A stretch of 64,000 nt of DNA. It comes from Streptomyces sp. NBC_00094 (GTDB taxonomy: Bacteria > Actinomycetota > Actinomycetes > Streptomycetales > Streptomycetaceae). Below, one piece after another: positions 16,342-25,929 of the stretch. The translations under genes and the position numbers were made by a program. The stretch covers positions 1,798,001-1,862,000 of the forward strand of contig NZ_JAPEMB010000001.1 in assembly GCF_026343125.1 (NCBI RefSeq), written 5' to 3'. The notes beneath the pieces are model-generated. The model did no database searches. It was not told where the DNA came from and worked only from the letters and a program-made list of their open reading frames with translations. Position 1 is the stretch's first letter. Each line of letters opens with the position of its first letter.

Positions 16342-16716
16342 CCGTGCCTCCTCATGGGAAGTGCGCTCTGGACTTCTCATGATCACCCCTACCCGCCGTC
16401 CTGGCCACCCATTCGACAAGGTCCGTACCGACGGGTTCGTAAAGGAGCACGGCCCCGACACGATCGGAACCAGGAATTCCGCAGGGGCGGAAACCCTCCC
16501 CCGCATCGCCCGGCAGGGGAAGTACCAGGTCAGCAGCGCGGGGGGAACACACGTACGGCGCGGGTCTGCCGGAAGGATTCGGCAGAGCACCGCGCCGGGG
16601 TGTACGAGACGCCCTCACTCAGATGAAGGATCACCCATGAGCCGAATGATCCAGCCCTGAATGATCACTTCGGGCTCCGGGGCGCCCCGCGGGGGCGTCC
16701 GGAGCCACGAGCCGGG
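16342..16716. other. Intergenic region upstream of the HTH gene and downstream of the ABC-F gene
   Basis: No gene of normal codon use lies in this 375-bp stretch. It contains the HTH promoter region, a tiny plus-strand frame of 7 codons (ATG at 16638, product MSRMIQP, with AAGGA before it) and a strong hairpin at 16673-16706. The tiny frame immediately before a hairpin looks like a short transcript end or leader, but nothing follows it on the plus strand. Confidence 0.4.
16673..16706. terminator. Strong hairpin terminator downstream of the ABC-F gene
   Basis: GGCTCCGG pairs perfectly with CCGGAGCC, and the inner GCGCCCC/GGGGGCG arms extend the stem. It lies just beyond the ABC-F stop and could serve transcripts from both strands. 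Confidence 0.7.
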
Positions 16717-18315
<1,599 letters not shown>

Positions 18316-18579
18316 GGACAGACTCCAGGGCGGTGGGAAACGGCGGAAGGACGGCTGGTGAAGGCTTCGACGCCGCTAATGCACGGGGAGAATGGCCATA
18401 CGGCCAGTCTAACGGGCCCCTGCAACTGCTTTTCGGCCATACGGGGCTCCGGGCCGAGATCGGAGCTATCTCACATTTCTTCCCATGTCCCGCAAAAGGG
18501 GCGAGCCGGTGGAGATCGTCCGATACTCGGCGCAGGGCGGCGGCCACTGCCGCGGCAGTGACGCGGAGGGTGGTGGACC

Positions 18580-19470
18580 GTGCAGTTCGACGACGACGCC
18601 GACCTGGACACCTCGGAGGTCCGGGACGTCCGGAGCGGCCGCATCCCGGGAGGCAAGGCGACCGTCGGCGGCGGCATCATCGGCTTCATCGCGCTGATCC
18701 TGGGCGTGCTCTTCGGGGTCGGCCCCGACCAGCTCGGACTCACCTCCGGCGGTGACGAGCCCGTCGCGAGCGCGTCCTCCGCGACCCAGGTGAACCAGAC
18801 CTGCAGGAAGGGCTCGGACGCCAACACCCGCGAGGACTGCCGGATCGTCGCCGTCGTCAACAGCGTCCAGGACTTCTGGCGGACCGAGTACGCGCGCCGG
18901 GGCGGGACCTACGGGGGCGCCGCCACCGTGATGTTCACCCAGCGGGTCGGGACCGCGTGCGGCTCGGCGACCTCCGCGGTCGGCCCCTTCTACTGCCCCG
19001 GGGACCGGCAGGTCTATCTGGACCTGGGCTTCTTCGACGAGCTGCGGACCACGTTCGGGTCGAGCGGCGGACCCTTCGCCCAGGCGTACGTGGTGGCGCA
19101 CGAGTACGGCCACCATGTCCAGAACCTGATGGGGACCCTGAGCCGCGCCCAGGACGGGCGGACCGGCGCGAACTCCAACGCCGTACGGGTCGAGCTCCAG
19201 GCCGACTGCTACGCCGGGGTGTGGGCGCGGCACGCGACGTCCACCCCCGACGACAAGACGGGCCGACCGCTGCTGACCCGGCTCACGGACGAGGACATCC
19301 GGGACGGCCTGGACGCGGCGGCCGCGGTGGGCGACGACCGGATCCAGGAGAGGTTCCAGGGCCGGGTGACCCCGGAGAGCTGGACGCACGGCTCGGCGGC
19401 GCAGCGGCAGCAGTGGTTCCACCAGGGCTACAGGACCGGCGACATGGCCCAGTGCAACACCTTCCGCTGA
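18580..19470 (+). CDS. Neutral zinc metallopeptidase, YpfJ/KPN_02809 family
   Basis: 296 residues. One transmembrane helix lies near residues 32-50 (GGGIIGFIALILGVLFGVG) after a short cytosolic N-terminus, so the catalytic part is extracytoplasmic. The zinc site is HEYGHHVQN near residue 184, with a downstream Glu in RVELQADCYAGVW as the probable third ligand. Paired Cys residues (TCRKG, DCRIV, ACGS, YCPGD, QADC, QCN) suggest disulfides. The GTG start has GGAGGGTGG upstream. The physiological substrate is unknown in this family. It diverges from the ABC-F gene over about 260 bp. Confidence 0.9.
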   Translation: MQFDDDADLDTSEVRDVRSGRIPGGKATVGGGIIGFIALILGVLFGVGPDQLGLTSGGDEPVASASSATQVNQTCRKGSDANTREDCRIVAVVNSVQDFWRTEYARRGGTYGGAATVMFTQRVGTACGSATSAVGPFYCPGDRQVYLDLGFFDELRTTFGSSGGPFAQAYVVAHEYGHHVQNLMGTLSRAQDGRTGANSNAVRVELQADCYAGVWARHATSTPDDKTGRPLLTRLTDEDIRDGLDAAAAVGDDRIQERFQGRVTPESWTHGSAAQRQQWFHQGYRTGDMAQCNTFR

Positions 19471-19551
19471 GATGTCCGAGGGGACTGCCAGACTGAGATC
19501 CAGGTCACATTCGGAGGCATGAGGCATGCCGCATCGAGAGGAGTGATCGGG

Positions 19552-19953
19552 ATGGCCGAGGCACCCCACATCTGTCCGACGCTGACGTACGAGGACGCGA
19601 AGGGCGCGATCAGGCTGCTCACGGAGGGCTTCGGTTTCACGGCGAGCGCCGTGTACGAGGCGGAGGACGGGCGGATCGCGCACGCCGAGCTGTCGTACGG
19701 GAACGGCATGGTGATGCTCGGCAGCAAGGGCACCGGCAGCGAGTTCGACAAGCTCATGGCCGGCGCGGGCCCGGTGGGCGTCTTCGTGCACGTGGACGAC
19801 GCGGACGAGCACCACGCGCGGGCCGTCGCCCACGGCGTCGAGATCGTCATGCCGCCCACGGACCAGGAGTACGGCTCCCGGGACTACATGGCCCGGGACG
19901 CCGAGGGCAACATCTGGAGCTTCGGGACGTACACGCCCGGCGCCGCGGAGTAG
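19552..19953 (+). CDS. VOC (glyoxalase/bleomycin resistance) family protein
   Basis: 133 residues. Paired beta-alpha-beta-beta-beta modules of the vicinal oxygen chelate fold: LTYEDAKGAIRLLTEGFGF, then HAELSYGNGMVML, VFVHVDDADEHHARAVAHG and YMARDAEGNIWSFGTY. It resembles the PhnB/glyoxalase-like group. ATG at 19552 with AGGAGT at the right distance; an 11-codon in-frame extension has no support. It may bind a metal and a small molecule, but neither substrate nor resistance function can be inferred. It follows the metallopeptidase by 81 bases. Confidence 0.85.
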   Translation: MAEAPHICPTLTYEDAKGAIRLLTEGFGFTASAVYEAEDGRIAHAELSYGNGMVMLGSKGTGSEFDKLMAGAGPVGVFVHVDDADEHHARAVAHGVEIVMPPTDQEYGSRDYMARDAEGNIWSFGTYTPGAAE

Positions 19954-19989
19954 CCGGGCGCCGGGCCTCGGGCCGACGGCCCGGGAGTG

Positions 19990-21432
19990 TCAGGCGCCGC
20001 CGGTGTGGACCTGGAAGGCGGCCCTGCGGACCGCCTTGGACAGGGCCGGGTCCGGATGGGCGGCGGCCAGGGCGACCAGGACCTGGACGGTCCGGGGGTG
20101 GCCCACGGCCCTGACCTCGTCGAGCAGCGCGGGGACGGTGCCCTGGACGGCGGATTCGAGGTGGCGGACGAGCAGCTCGCTCTCGCCGTGGTCGGCGACG
20201 GCGGCCGCGGTGTCCACCCAGAGCCAGGTGGCCTCCTCGCGGGTGAGGACCTCCTGGGCGTCGTCGGGGTCGGCACCCTCGTACTCCGCGAGCCAGAGCA
20301 GGGCGTACGGACGCAGGGAGGGCTCGGCGACGGTGGCGCGGACCTCGGCCTCGGCGGGGGCCCCGACGACGCGGAGCGCCTCGAAGGCGAGGCCGCGCAG
20401 CAGGGCGTCCTCACCGCGGGCCACGGCGAGGAGCTCGGCGACCGCGCTGGAGAGGGTGCGGGCGGCGAGCCAGGCGCGGTACTCGGCGCGGGCCGGGCCC
20501 GGGGTGAGCCGGGCGCAGCCGCGGAGCATGTCCTCGGCGGACTGCTCGATGTTGCCGGCGGGGCTCTGCGCGGCGACGCAGATCTGCTCCAGCTTGACCC
20601 AGACCGCCCAGTTGCCGAGCGGGGTCAGGGTGGCATGACGGCCGTCCGTACCGGGGTCGAGGGTGAGCGCGCCGACGGCCGCGAGGCCTTCCAGGGCCCA
20701 GTCGAGGAGGGCGGGCAGCCCGTCCGTGCCGGGGGTGTCCTGGGCGGTGGCGGAGGGGTCCGCCGGGGCGGGGGTCCGGTCGGGGGCCGGTCCGGCGACC
20801 GGGACCTCGCAGCGCTCCTCGCGCAGTTCCTCGACGCGCTGGCCGAGCAGGTCGAGGAGGGCCGGGACGAGGACCGGGCCCTGGGAGAGCTGGAGCAGCG
20901 AGAGCACCTGCGGGACGGCCTCGACGACCTCGGCGACGGCGCTCGGCGCGACCCCCTCGGGGGCCGGGTGGACCAGGGACCAGGCGTCGAAGAGGGCGAC
21001 CCAGCCGCGCAGGACGGCGGAGTCGTCGCGGTCCCAGGCGTGCAGCCGCCAGCCGGGGCGGGCGGTGTCGCCGTGGAGCTCGACGAGCCCCGCGAGCCGG
21101 GCGCGGTCCCAGCCGGCCCGGATCTGGCCGGAGGTCAGGTTCAGCGCCGCCGCGGCCCGTTCCTGGGCGGGGACGGCGTCGACGCCGGTACGGAGCGCGG
21201 ATTCGGGACCACGCTCGACGGCGGCCCAGCGGGCGATCCGTACGGCGTCGGCGAGGACGTGCCGGGCCTGACGGGCGAGTTCCGCGCGGGGCGGAGTGCC
21301 CTCGGGCGGCCGCGGCGCCGGACGGGTGCGCCGGGTCGTCACGGCCCGTCGGGCGGTGGCCAGCGCCCGCGGGCGGACGAGTCGGAGTCTGGAGTTGCGC
21401 GCCAATGGTTCATCGGGCTTTCGAGACGTCAC
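19990..21432 (-). CDS. Conserved hypothetical protein
   Basis: 480 residues from the GTG at 21430-21432. I recognise no catalytic motif. The N-terminal ~70 residues are very basic (RLRLVRPRALATARRAVTTRRTR). The rest is helical and Ala/Leu-rich, and the C-terminal third (LLRGLAFEALRVVGAPAEAEVRA, VQVLVALAAAHPDPALSKAVRRAAFQV) reads like HEAT/ARM-type helical repeats. There is no signal peptide or membrane segment. Long homologues of this type occur across Streptomyces. It ends convergently 36 bases from the VOC gene. A scaffold or nucleic-acid-associated role is possible but unsupported. Confidence 0.7.
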   Translation of the reverse strand: MTSRKPDEPLARNSRLRLVRPRALATARRAVTTRRTRPAPRPPEGTPPRAELARQARHVLADAVRIARWAAVERGPESALRTGVDAVPAQERAAAALNLTSGQIRAGWDRARLAGLVELHGDTARPGWRLHAWDRDDSAVLRGWVALFDAWSLVHPAPEGVAPSAVAEVVEAVPQVLSLLQLSQGPVLVPALLDLLGQRVEELREERCEVPVAGPAPDRTPAPADPSATAQDTPGTDGLPALLDWALEGLAAVGALTLDPGTDGRHATLTPLGNWAVWVKLEQICVAAQSPAGNIEQSAEDMLRGCARLTPGPARAEYRAWLAARTLSSAVAELLAVARGEDALLRGLAFEALRVVGAPAEAEVRATVAEPSLRPYALLWLAEYEGADPDDAQEVLTREEATWLWVDTAAAVADHGESELLVRHLESAVQGTVPALLDEVRAVGHPRTVQVLVALAAAHPDPALSKAVRRAAFQVHTGGA

Positions 21433-21487
21433 GGGGGCAGTCTTCCCGCTGACGGCCCGAAAGCCCAATCGGAATCCACGGCCCCGT

Positions 21488-21619
21488 CGGAACGGCCGTC
21501 GGAGAGGCCGTCGGAGTGCTGCCCGGGCGGCCTTCCGGACGGCCGTCGGAGCGCTGCCCGGACGGCTGTCGGACCGGCTGCCCGGGCGGCCCTCGGGGCG
21601 GCTGCCCGGGCGGCCCTCA
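21488..21619. repeat. Degenerate GC-rich tandem repeats
   Basis: Imperfect units built from GGCCGTCGGA and GCTGCCCGGGCGGCC recur about six times with 20-27 base spacing between the hydrolase and the conserved hypothetical gene. The copy number is probably variable. No coding role is seen. Confidence 0.6.
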
Positions 21620-22744
21620 GAGCAAGGGGGTGAGGAAGCGGCGCAGGGCCTCCTCGTAGGCGACGGGGTCGGCGTTCCACATCGACGCGTGCGGGGCGTG
21701 CCGGACCGTCTGCAGGGTGACCAGGTCGGGGCGGCGGGCCGCGAGCTCGATGGACGGCCCCCAGGGGGCGATCGTGTCGTCGGGGCCGTGCAGGAGGAGG
21801 ACCGGAACGCGCAGCGCTCCCGGTTCGGAGGCGGCCTGGAGCAGGTCGCCGTGCGGCCCCGTCCTGCCCTGGGCGGCGCGGACGGCGAGCGGGAGCAGCG
21901 GGCCCGGGACCCGGTGGGCCGAAGCGAGGCTGCGCGTGGTGGCCTCCCAGTCCAGGACCGGGGAGTCGAGGACGAGGCCGCTGATCCGGTCCCGTACCCC
22001 CGATTCGGCGGCGGCGCGCAGGGCCATCGCGGCACCGGTCCCCCAGCCGTGCAGGACGACCTTCTCGGCGCCCCGGCGGACGGCGTAGCGGATGGCGGCG
22101 TCCACGTCCCGCCACTCGGAGTCGCCGAGGTGCGCGAGGCCGTCCGGGGAGGCGGGCGCCCCCTCGTCGCCCCGGTAGGCGGGGATGAGGACCGGGACCT
22201 TCCGCCGGCTGAGGAAGGGGACGAGATTGAGGGGGTGCTCCCGGGTGGTGCCGATGCCGTGCAGGGCGATCACCCACGTGGTGCGCGGGCCGGCGACGAG
22301 CCAGGCGGGCAGCGGGCCGAGCTCGCCGGGGATCTCGACGTCCTCGTGGGCGAGCCCGAGGGCGGAGACCGGTGTGCCGCGGTGCAGCTGAGGGGTGAGG
22401 CGGACGCGGGCGCCGGGGCCGAGGACGCCGAACTCGACGCGTTCGAGGCGGCGGACGACGGTGTCGGCGGTGTGGGGGACCCGTTCGAGTACGGGGCCGA
22501 GGACGGCGTGCAGGCCTGGGGCCTCCATCCCGTAGGTACCGGGGCGCAGGGAGGCGAGGCTGCGGGTGAGGGTGATCCGTTCGGGGCCCGTGGCGTGCAC
22601 GGTGAGTTTGGGGTCTCCGGGCAGGGGTCGTCCGGACGGCGCCCTGAGGGCGACGTCGCTGGCGTACCGGCCGGCCGCTACCGCGACCGCGCCGACACCG
22701 ATCAGAGTGGTGACGGCCGCTGCCGTCGCTGTAGCCGGGCGCAC
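21617..22744 (-). CDS. Alpha/beta hydrolase family protein
   Basis: 375 residues from the GTG at 22742-22744. An N-terminal hydrophobic helix (AAAVTTLIGVGAVAVAAGRY) suggests membrane anchoring or secretion. The hydrolase domain has WVIALHGIGTTREHPL (oxyanion region), LHGWGTGAAMALRAA as nucleophile elbow with Thr-Gly in place of the usual Ser-x-Gly (GWGTG), LLLHGPDDTIAPW with the acid Asp, and a terminal HAPHASMW His. The elbow residue being Thr instead of Ser is unusual and could alter or abolish esterase activity. The function is not otherwise predictable. Confidence 0.8.
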   Translation of the reverse strand: MRPATATAAAVTTLIGVGAVAVAAGRYASDVALRAPSGRPLPGDPKLTVHATGPERITLTRSLASLRPGTYGMEAPGLHAVLGPVLERVPHTADTVVRRLERVEFGVLGPGARVRLTPQLHRGTPVSALGLAHEDVEIPGELGPLPAWLVAGPRTTWVIALHGIGTTREHPLNLVPFLSRRKVPVLIPAYRGDEGAPASPDGLAHLGDSEWRDVDAAIRYAVRRGAEKVVLHGWGTGAAMALRAAAESGVRDRISGLVLDSPVLDWEATTRSLASAHRVPGPLLPLAVRAAQGRTGPHGDLLQAASEPGALRVPVLLLHGPDDTIAPWGPSIELAARRPDLVTLQTVRHAPHASMWNADPVAYEEALRRFLTPLL

Positions 22745-23152
22745 GCTCCCAGTGTCGGCAGGACCGGGCCGGCCTGCCACCGGGCGGACCCGGCCGGGGG
22801 GTGTTCCGCGCGCCTCCCGTGACCTCCTGGGCCCCGTGCCCCTCAGCGTCCCGCACCCCCCTGGGGAGTGACATGGGTCTCCTCGACGGGGTCCCCCGGT
22901 CGGATGGTTCGGTCCAGGGGGCGGAACCGGGTGGCGGGGGAGGAACCGGGTCACGTCGCGGATGCCCCGCGATCGCCCGGATTACCCGGGGTTGCGGGGT
23001 GACCGCATCGTGGACGGCGTCGCCGTCCGGGCGCTAAGCGGAATCTCTTGACACCGGATGGGGACACCACGTCGCCCGACCCAGTTCACCTTCCGTTCAC
23101 TCAGGTTGCCTACGTTCGTCGAGCCACTGACGTCAAACGATTGCCTGGGTAA
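22745..23152. other. Intergenic region between the hydrolase and the PiT gene
   Basis: 408 bp. The right half holds the PHO box and a TTGACA hexamer at 23048-23053 that could serve as a -35 element. The left half is GC-rich with a direct repeat of GGAACCGGGT and carries the hydrolase promoter side. I see no further gene. Confidence 0.5.
23084..23105 (+). promoter_or_regulatory. PHO box (PhoP-binding direct repeats)
   Basis: GTTCACCTTCC followed directly by GTTCACTCAGG forms two 11-bp direct repeats matching the Streptomyces PhoP consensus GTTCACC. A weaker third half-site (GTTCG) follows at 23114. It lies about 50-70 bp before the PiT start, so phosphate-starvation control by PhoRP is expected. 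Confidence 0.75.
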
Positions 23153-24430
23153 ATGGAACACATCACGCTGCTGCTCGCCATTGTGGTCGTGACAGCTCTC
23201 GTGTTCGATTTCACGAACGGTTTCCACGACACCGCCAACGCGATGGCCACGACCATCTCGACCGGTGCACTCAAGCCCAAGACGGCGGTGGCCATGTCCG
23301 CCGTGCTGAACCTCGTCGGGGCGTTCCTGTCCGTGGAGGTCGCCAAGACGATCTCCGGCGGGATCATCAACGAAGAGGGCATTCGCACAGAAGTGATCTT
23401 CGCGGCGCTCGTGGGCGCCATCCTGTGGAACCTGCTGACCTGGCTCCTGGGCCTGCCGTCCAGCTCCTCCCACGCCCTCTTCGGCGGCCTCATCGGCGCC
23501 GCGGTCATGTCGGCCGGCTGGTCGGCCGTGAACGGCCCCACCATCGTCACCAAGGTCCTCATCCCCGCCGTCGCCGCGCCGCTCGTCGCCGGTCTCGCCG
23601 CGATGCTGGCCACCAGGCTGACGTACAAGATCGGCGCCAACACCGACACGAAGCACACCGCCAAGGGCTACCGGGTCGGCCAGATCGCCTCCGCCGGTCT
23701 CGTCTCCCTCGCCCACGGCACCAACGACGCCCAGAAGACGATGGGCATCATCACCCTCGCCCTGGTCACCCAGGGTGTCGTCGCCCCCGGCTCCAACCCG
23801 CCCCTCTGGGTCATCGTCGCCGCCGGTGTCGCGATCGCGCTCGGCACCTACCTCGGTGGCTGGCGCATCATCCGCACCATGGGCAAGGGCCTCACCGACC
23901 TCCAGCCGCAGCAGGGCTTCGCCGCCCAGACCAGCGCCGCGACGGTCATCCTGGCCTCCTCGCACCTCGGCTTCTCCCTCTCCACCACCCAGTCCTGCTC
24001 GGGTGCCGTGATGGGTGCCGGCCTCGGCCGCAAGGGCGGTGTCGTCCGCTGGTCGACCGCCACCCGGATGTTCGTCGCCTGGGGTCTGACCCTGCCCGCC
24101 GCGGGCCTGGTCGGCGCCGGTGCCGAGTTCCTCACCAAGCAGGGCCCCTGGGGCATCGCCGCCGTCGCGGTCCTGCTGGTCTCCGGCTCGGCCGTCATCT
24201 GGGCGCTGTCCCGCCGCAAGCCGGTCGACCACCACAACGTCACCGACGACGACGACCTCGACGGCGGGTCCGAGCCCGCGGGTGTGGTGACCACCGCCAT
24301 CGCGGCCGTCACCCCGCCGCCGGCCGCCGGCTCCGTCGCCGCCGTCGCGGACGAGGACCTGAAGACCACCATCCCCTCGCCGGTTCCCACGGACCCGGCC
24401 GCTCCCCCGGCCCCCGCCGCAGCGGTGTAA
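23153..24430 (+). CDS. pitH2: PiT family inorganic phosphate transporter
   Basis: 425 residues, about ten transmembrane helices. Both halves of the PiT signature are present: FDFTNGFHDTANAMAT near residue 18 and SLAHGTNDAQKTMGI near residue 188. These mark the inverted duplication of the family, which imports phosphate (often as a metal-phosphate complex) with protons. The C-terminal ~65 residues are Pro/Ala-rich and cytosolic. A PHO box precedes the gene, and a 73-residue membrane protein follows 12 bases later. The symbol is given because both sequence and neighbourhood match S. coelicolor pitH2 as I recall it. Confidence 0.9.
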   Translation: MEHITLLLAIVVVTALVFDFTNGFHDTANAMATTISTGALKPKTAVAMSAVLNLVGAFLSVEVAKTISGGIINEEGIRTEVIFAALVGAILWNLLTWLLGLPSSSSHALFGGLIGAAVMSAGWSAVNGPTIVTKVLIPAVAAPLVAGLAAMLATRLTYKIGANTDTKHTAKGYRVGQIASAGLVSLAHGTNDAQKTMGIITLALVTQGVVAPGSNPPLWVIVAAGVAIALGTYLGGWRIIRTMGKGLTDLQPQQGFAAQTSAATVILASSHLGFSLSTTQSCSGAVMGAGLGRKGGVVRWSTATRMFVAWGLTLPAAGLVGAGAEFLTKQGPWGIAAVAVLLVSGSAVIWALSRRKPVDHHNVTDDDDLDGGSEPAGVVTTAIAAVTPPPAAGSVAAVADEDLKTTIPSPVPTDPAAPPAPAAAV

Positions 24431-24442
24431 GGAACCAACGAC

Positions 24443-24664
24443 ATGAAGATCGACTGGGCAGCTCTCGGCTCCGTCTTCGGAGTCAGCCTCGTGGCGACCG
24501 TCGCCCTCGTGGGCCTCTTCACCCTCGGCATCATCGGCCTCTCCAAGCAGGAGCAGGCCGCCGCCCAGGGCGGTTCGGCCACGATGGCCCGGACCGGCGC
24601 GTACGCCTGCTTCGCCCTGTGCCTGGCGGCCGTGGCGTACGGCATCTACCTGATCGTCGTCTGA
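24443..24664 (+). CDS. Small membrane protein co-transcribed with PiT
   Basis: 73 residues. Two transmembrane helices (LGSVFGVSLVATVALVGLFTL and ACFALCLAAVAYGIYLIVV) joined by a short loop rich in Gln/Ala/Gly (SKQEQAAAQGG). It begins 12 bases after the PiT stop and is followed by a strong terminator, so it is the last gene of a two-gene phosphate operon. It is conserved at this position in Streptomyces (from memory) but has no known function. An accessory subunit of the transporter is a reasonable guess. Confidence 0.8.
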   Translation: MKIDWAALGSVFGVSLVATVALVGLFTLGIIGLSKQEQAAAQGGSATMARTGAYACFALCLAAVAYGIYLIVV

Positions 24665-24678
24665 CGGTCCCCTCTCTC

Positions 24679-24728
24679 ACGGCGGCCGGGCGGTCCGCAC
24701 CTTCGGGTGCGGGCCGCCCGGCCGCCGT
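24679..24728 (+). terminator. Strong intrinsic terminator after the PiT operon
   Basis: Two 22-base arms (ACGGCGGCCGGGCGG... and its complement) pair almost perfectly around a CTTCGG loop, followed by GTTTGTGG. It insulates the phosphate operon from the cobalamin riboswitch immediately downstream. Confidence 0.85.
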
Positions 24729-24775
24729 GTTTGTGGTGCTTCGCACAGTGACCCGTCGCAGGTCAAGGGTGGGTT

Positions 24776-24913
24776 GACGGGTGTTCGCGGAGCGTGGTGG
24801 ACTGCCGAGGCCATTACGGCGGCAGCAGAGGAAGTCCGGTGCGAATCCGGCGCGGTCCCGCCACTGTGACCGGATCCGAAGGGTCCGGGAGTCAGGAACT
24901 CTCGCCGCCCGTC
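24776..24913 (+). ncRNA. Adenosylcobalamin riboswitch
   Basis: Contains the conserved B12-box core: GGAAGTCCGGTGCGAATCC, then GCGCGGTCCCGCCACTGTGA, and later GGGAGTCAGGAACTC. GACGGG at the 5' end pairs with CCCGTC at the 3' end to close P1. It lies about 40 nt before cobD, and the downstream ribosome-binding region could be sequestered in the ligand-bound form. It should turn off the cob operon when adenosylcobalamin is sufficient. Confidence 0.92.
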
Positions 24914-24954
24914 ACGTCGATCCAGGGCGCGGACCCTGAGTGAGGACATGCGCC

Positions 24955-25929
24955 ATGCCCGGCCGCATCAGATCCAGCCGCCTCTCCCGGGACGGGTTCG
25001 CGTACGGCGCCGCCCTCGGGCTCGCCGTCGACCAGCTCGTCGGCGACCCCCGCCGCGGACACCCCGTCGCCGTCTTCGGCCGCGCTGCCGCCGCCGTCGA
25101 GCAGCGCCTCCACCACGACCACCGCGGCTGGGGCGCCCTGCACACCGCCGTCTGCGTCGGCTCCACCGCCGCCCTCGGCGCGCTCGCCACCCGGGTCGTA
25201 CGGGACCGGCCGGCCGCCGCCGTGGCGCTGACCGCCGCCTCCGTCTGGGCCGTCGTCGGCGGTACGACCCTGGGGCGGGAGGCCCGCGCGATCGGCGGGG
25301 CGCTCGCCGTCGGGGACCTGGAGGTGGCCCGCGAGCGGCTGCCGCACCTGTGCGGGCGCGACCCGCAGTCCCTGGACGGTCCCGCGATGGCCCGCGCGGT
25401 CGTCGAGTCCGTCGCCGAGAACACCTCCGACGCCGTGGTCGGCGCCCTCTTCTGGGGCGCCGTCGCGGGCGTGCCGGGCCTCGTCGCCTTCCGGGCCGTC
25501 AACACCCTCGACGCGATGGTCGGCCACAAGTCCCCGCGCCACCGCCGCTTCGGCTGGGCCTCGGCCCGGCTCGACGACGTGGCCGGCTGGCCCGGGGCCC
25601 GGCTGACGGCCGCCGCCGCGACGCTCGCCGGAGGGAATCCGCGGGGCGCCGTACGGGCCTGGCGGGCGGACGCGGAGAAGCACCCGAGCCCCAACGCGGG
25701 GCCCGTCGAGGCCTCCTTCGCGGGCGCTCTCGGCGTACGGCTCGGGGGCACCCTCTCGTACGCCGGGCGGGTCGAGCACCGGCCCGTGCTCAACGGGGAA
25801 GGGCGGCCCGTCGAGGTCGCCGACATCGAACGGGCGGTCCGGCTCTCCCGCCGGGTGACCGCGCTGACCCTGGCCGCCTGTGTCGGCGGCCGTCTGATCA
25901 TCGGTGCCATGAAGCGGAGGAACGCATGA
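24955..25929 (+). CDS. cobD: Adenosylcobinamide-phosphate synthase CobD/CbiB
   Basis: 324 residues, polytopic membrane protein. CobD/CbiB attaches the aminopropanol arm to adenosylcobyrate. Family motifs: [21 protein letters not shown] at the N-terminus, [18 protein letters not shown] and [30 protein letters not shown], each conserved in CbiB. The ATG at 24955 with GAGGA 8 bases before was preferred to the GTG at 24940. The stop overlaps the cobQ ATG (ATGA). It is the first gene behind the riboswitch. Confidence 0.93.
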   Translation: MPGRIRSSRLSRDGFAYGAALGLAVDQLVGDPRRGHPVAVFGRAAAAVEQRLHHDHRGWGALHTAVCVGSTAALGALATRVVRDRPAAAVALTAASVWAVVGGTTLGREARAIGGALAVGDLEVARERLPHLCGRDPQSLDGPAMARAVVESVAENTSDAVVGALFWGAVAGVPGLVAFRAVNTLDAMVGHKSPRHRRFGWASARLDDVAGWPGARLTAAAATLAGGNPRGAVRAWRADAEKHPSPNAGPVEASFAGALGVRLGGTLSYAGRVEHRPVLNGEGRPVEVADIERAVRLSRRVTALTLAACVGGRLIIGAMKRRNA

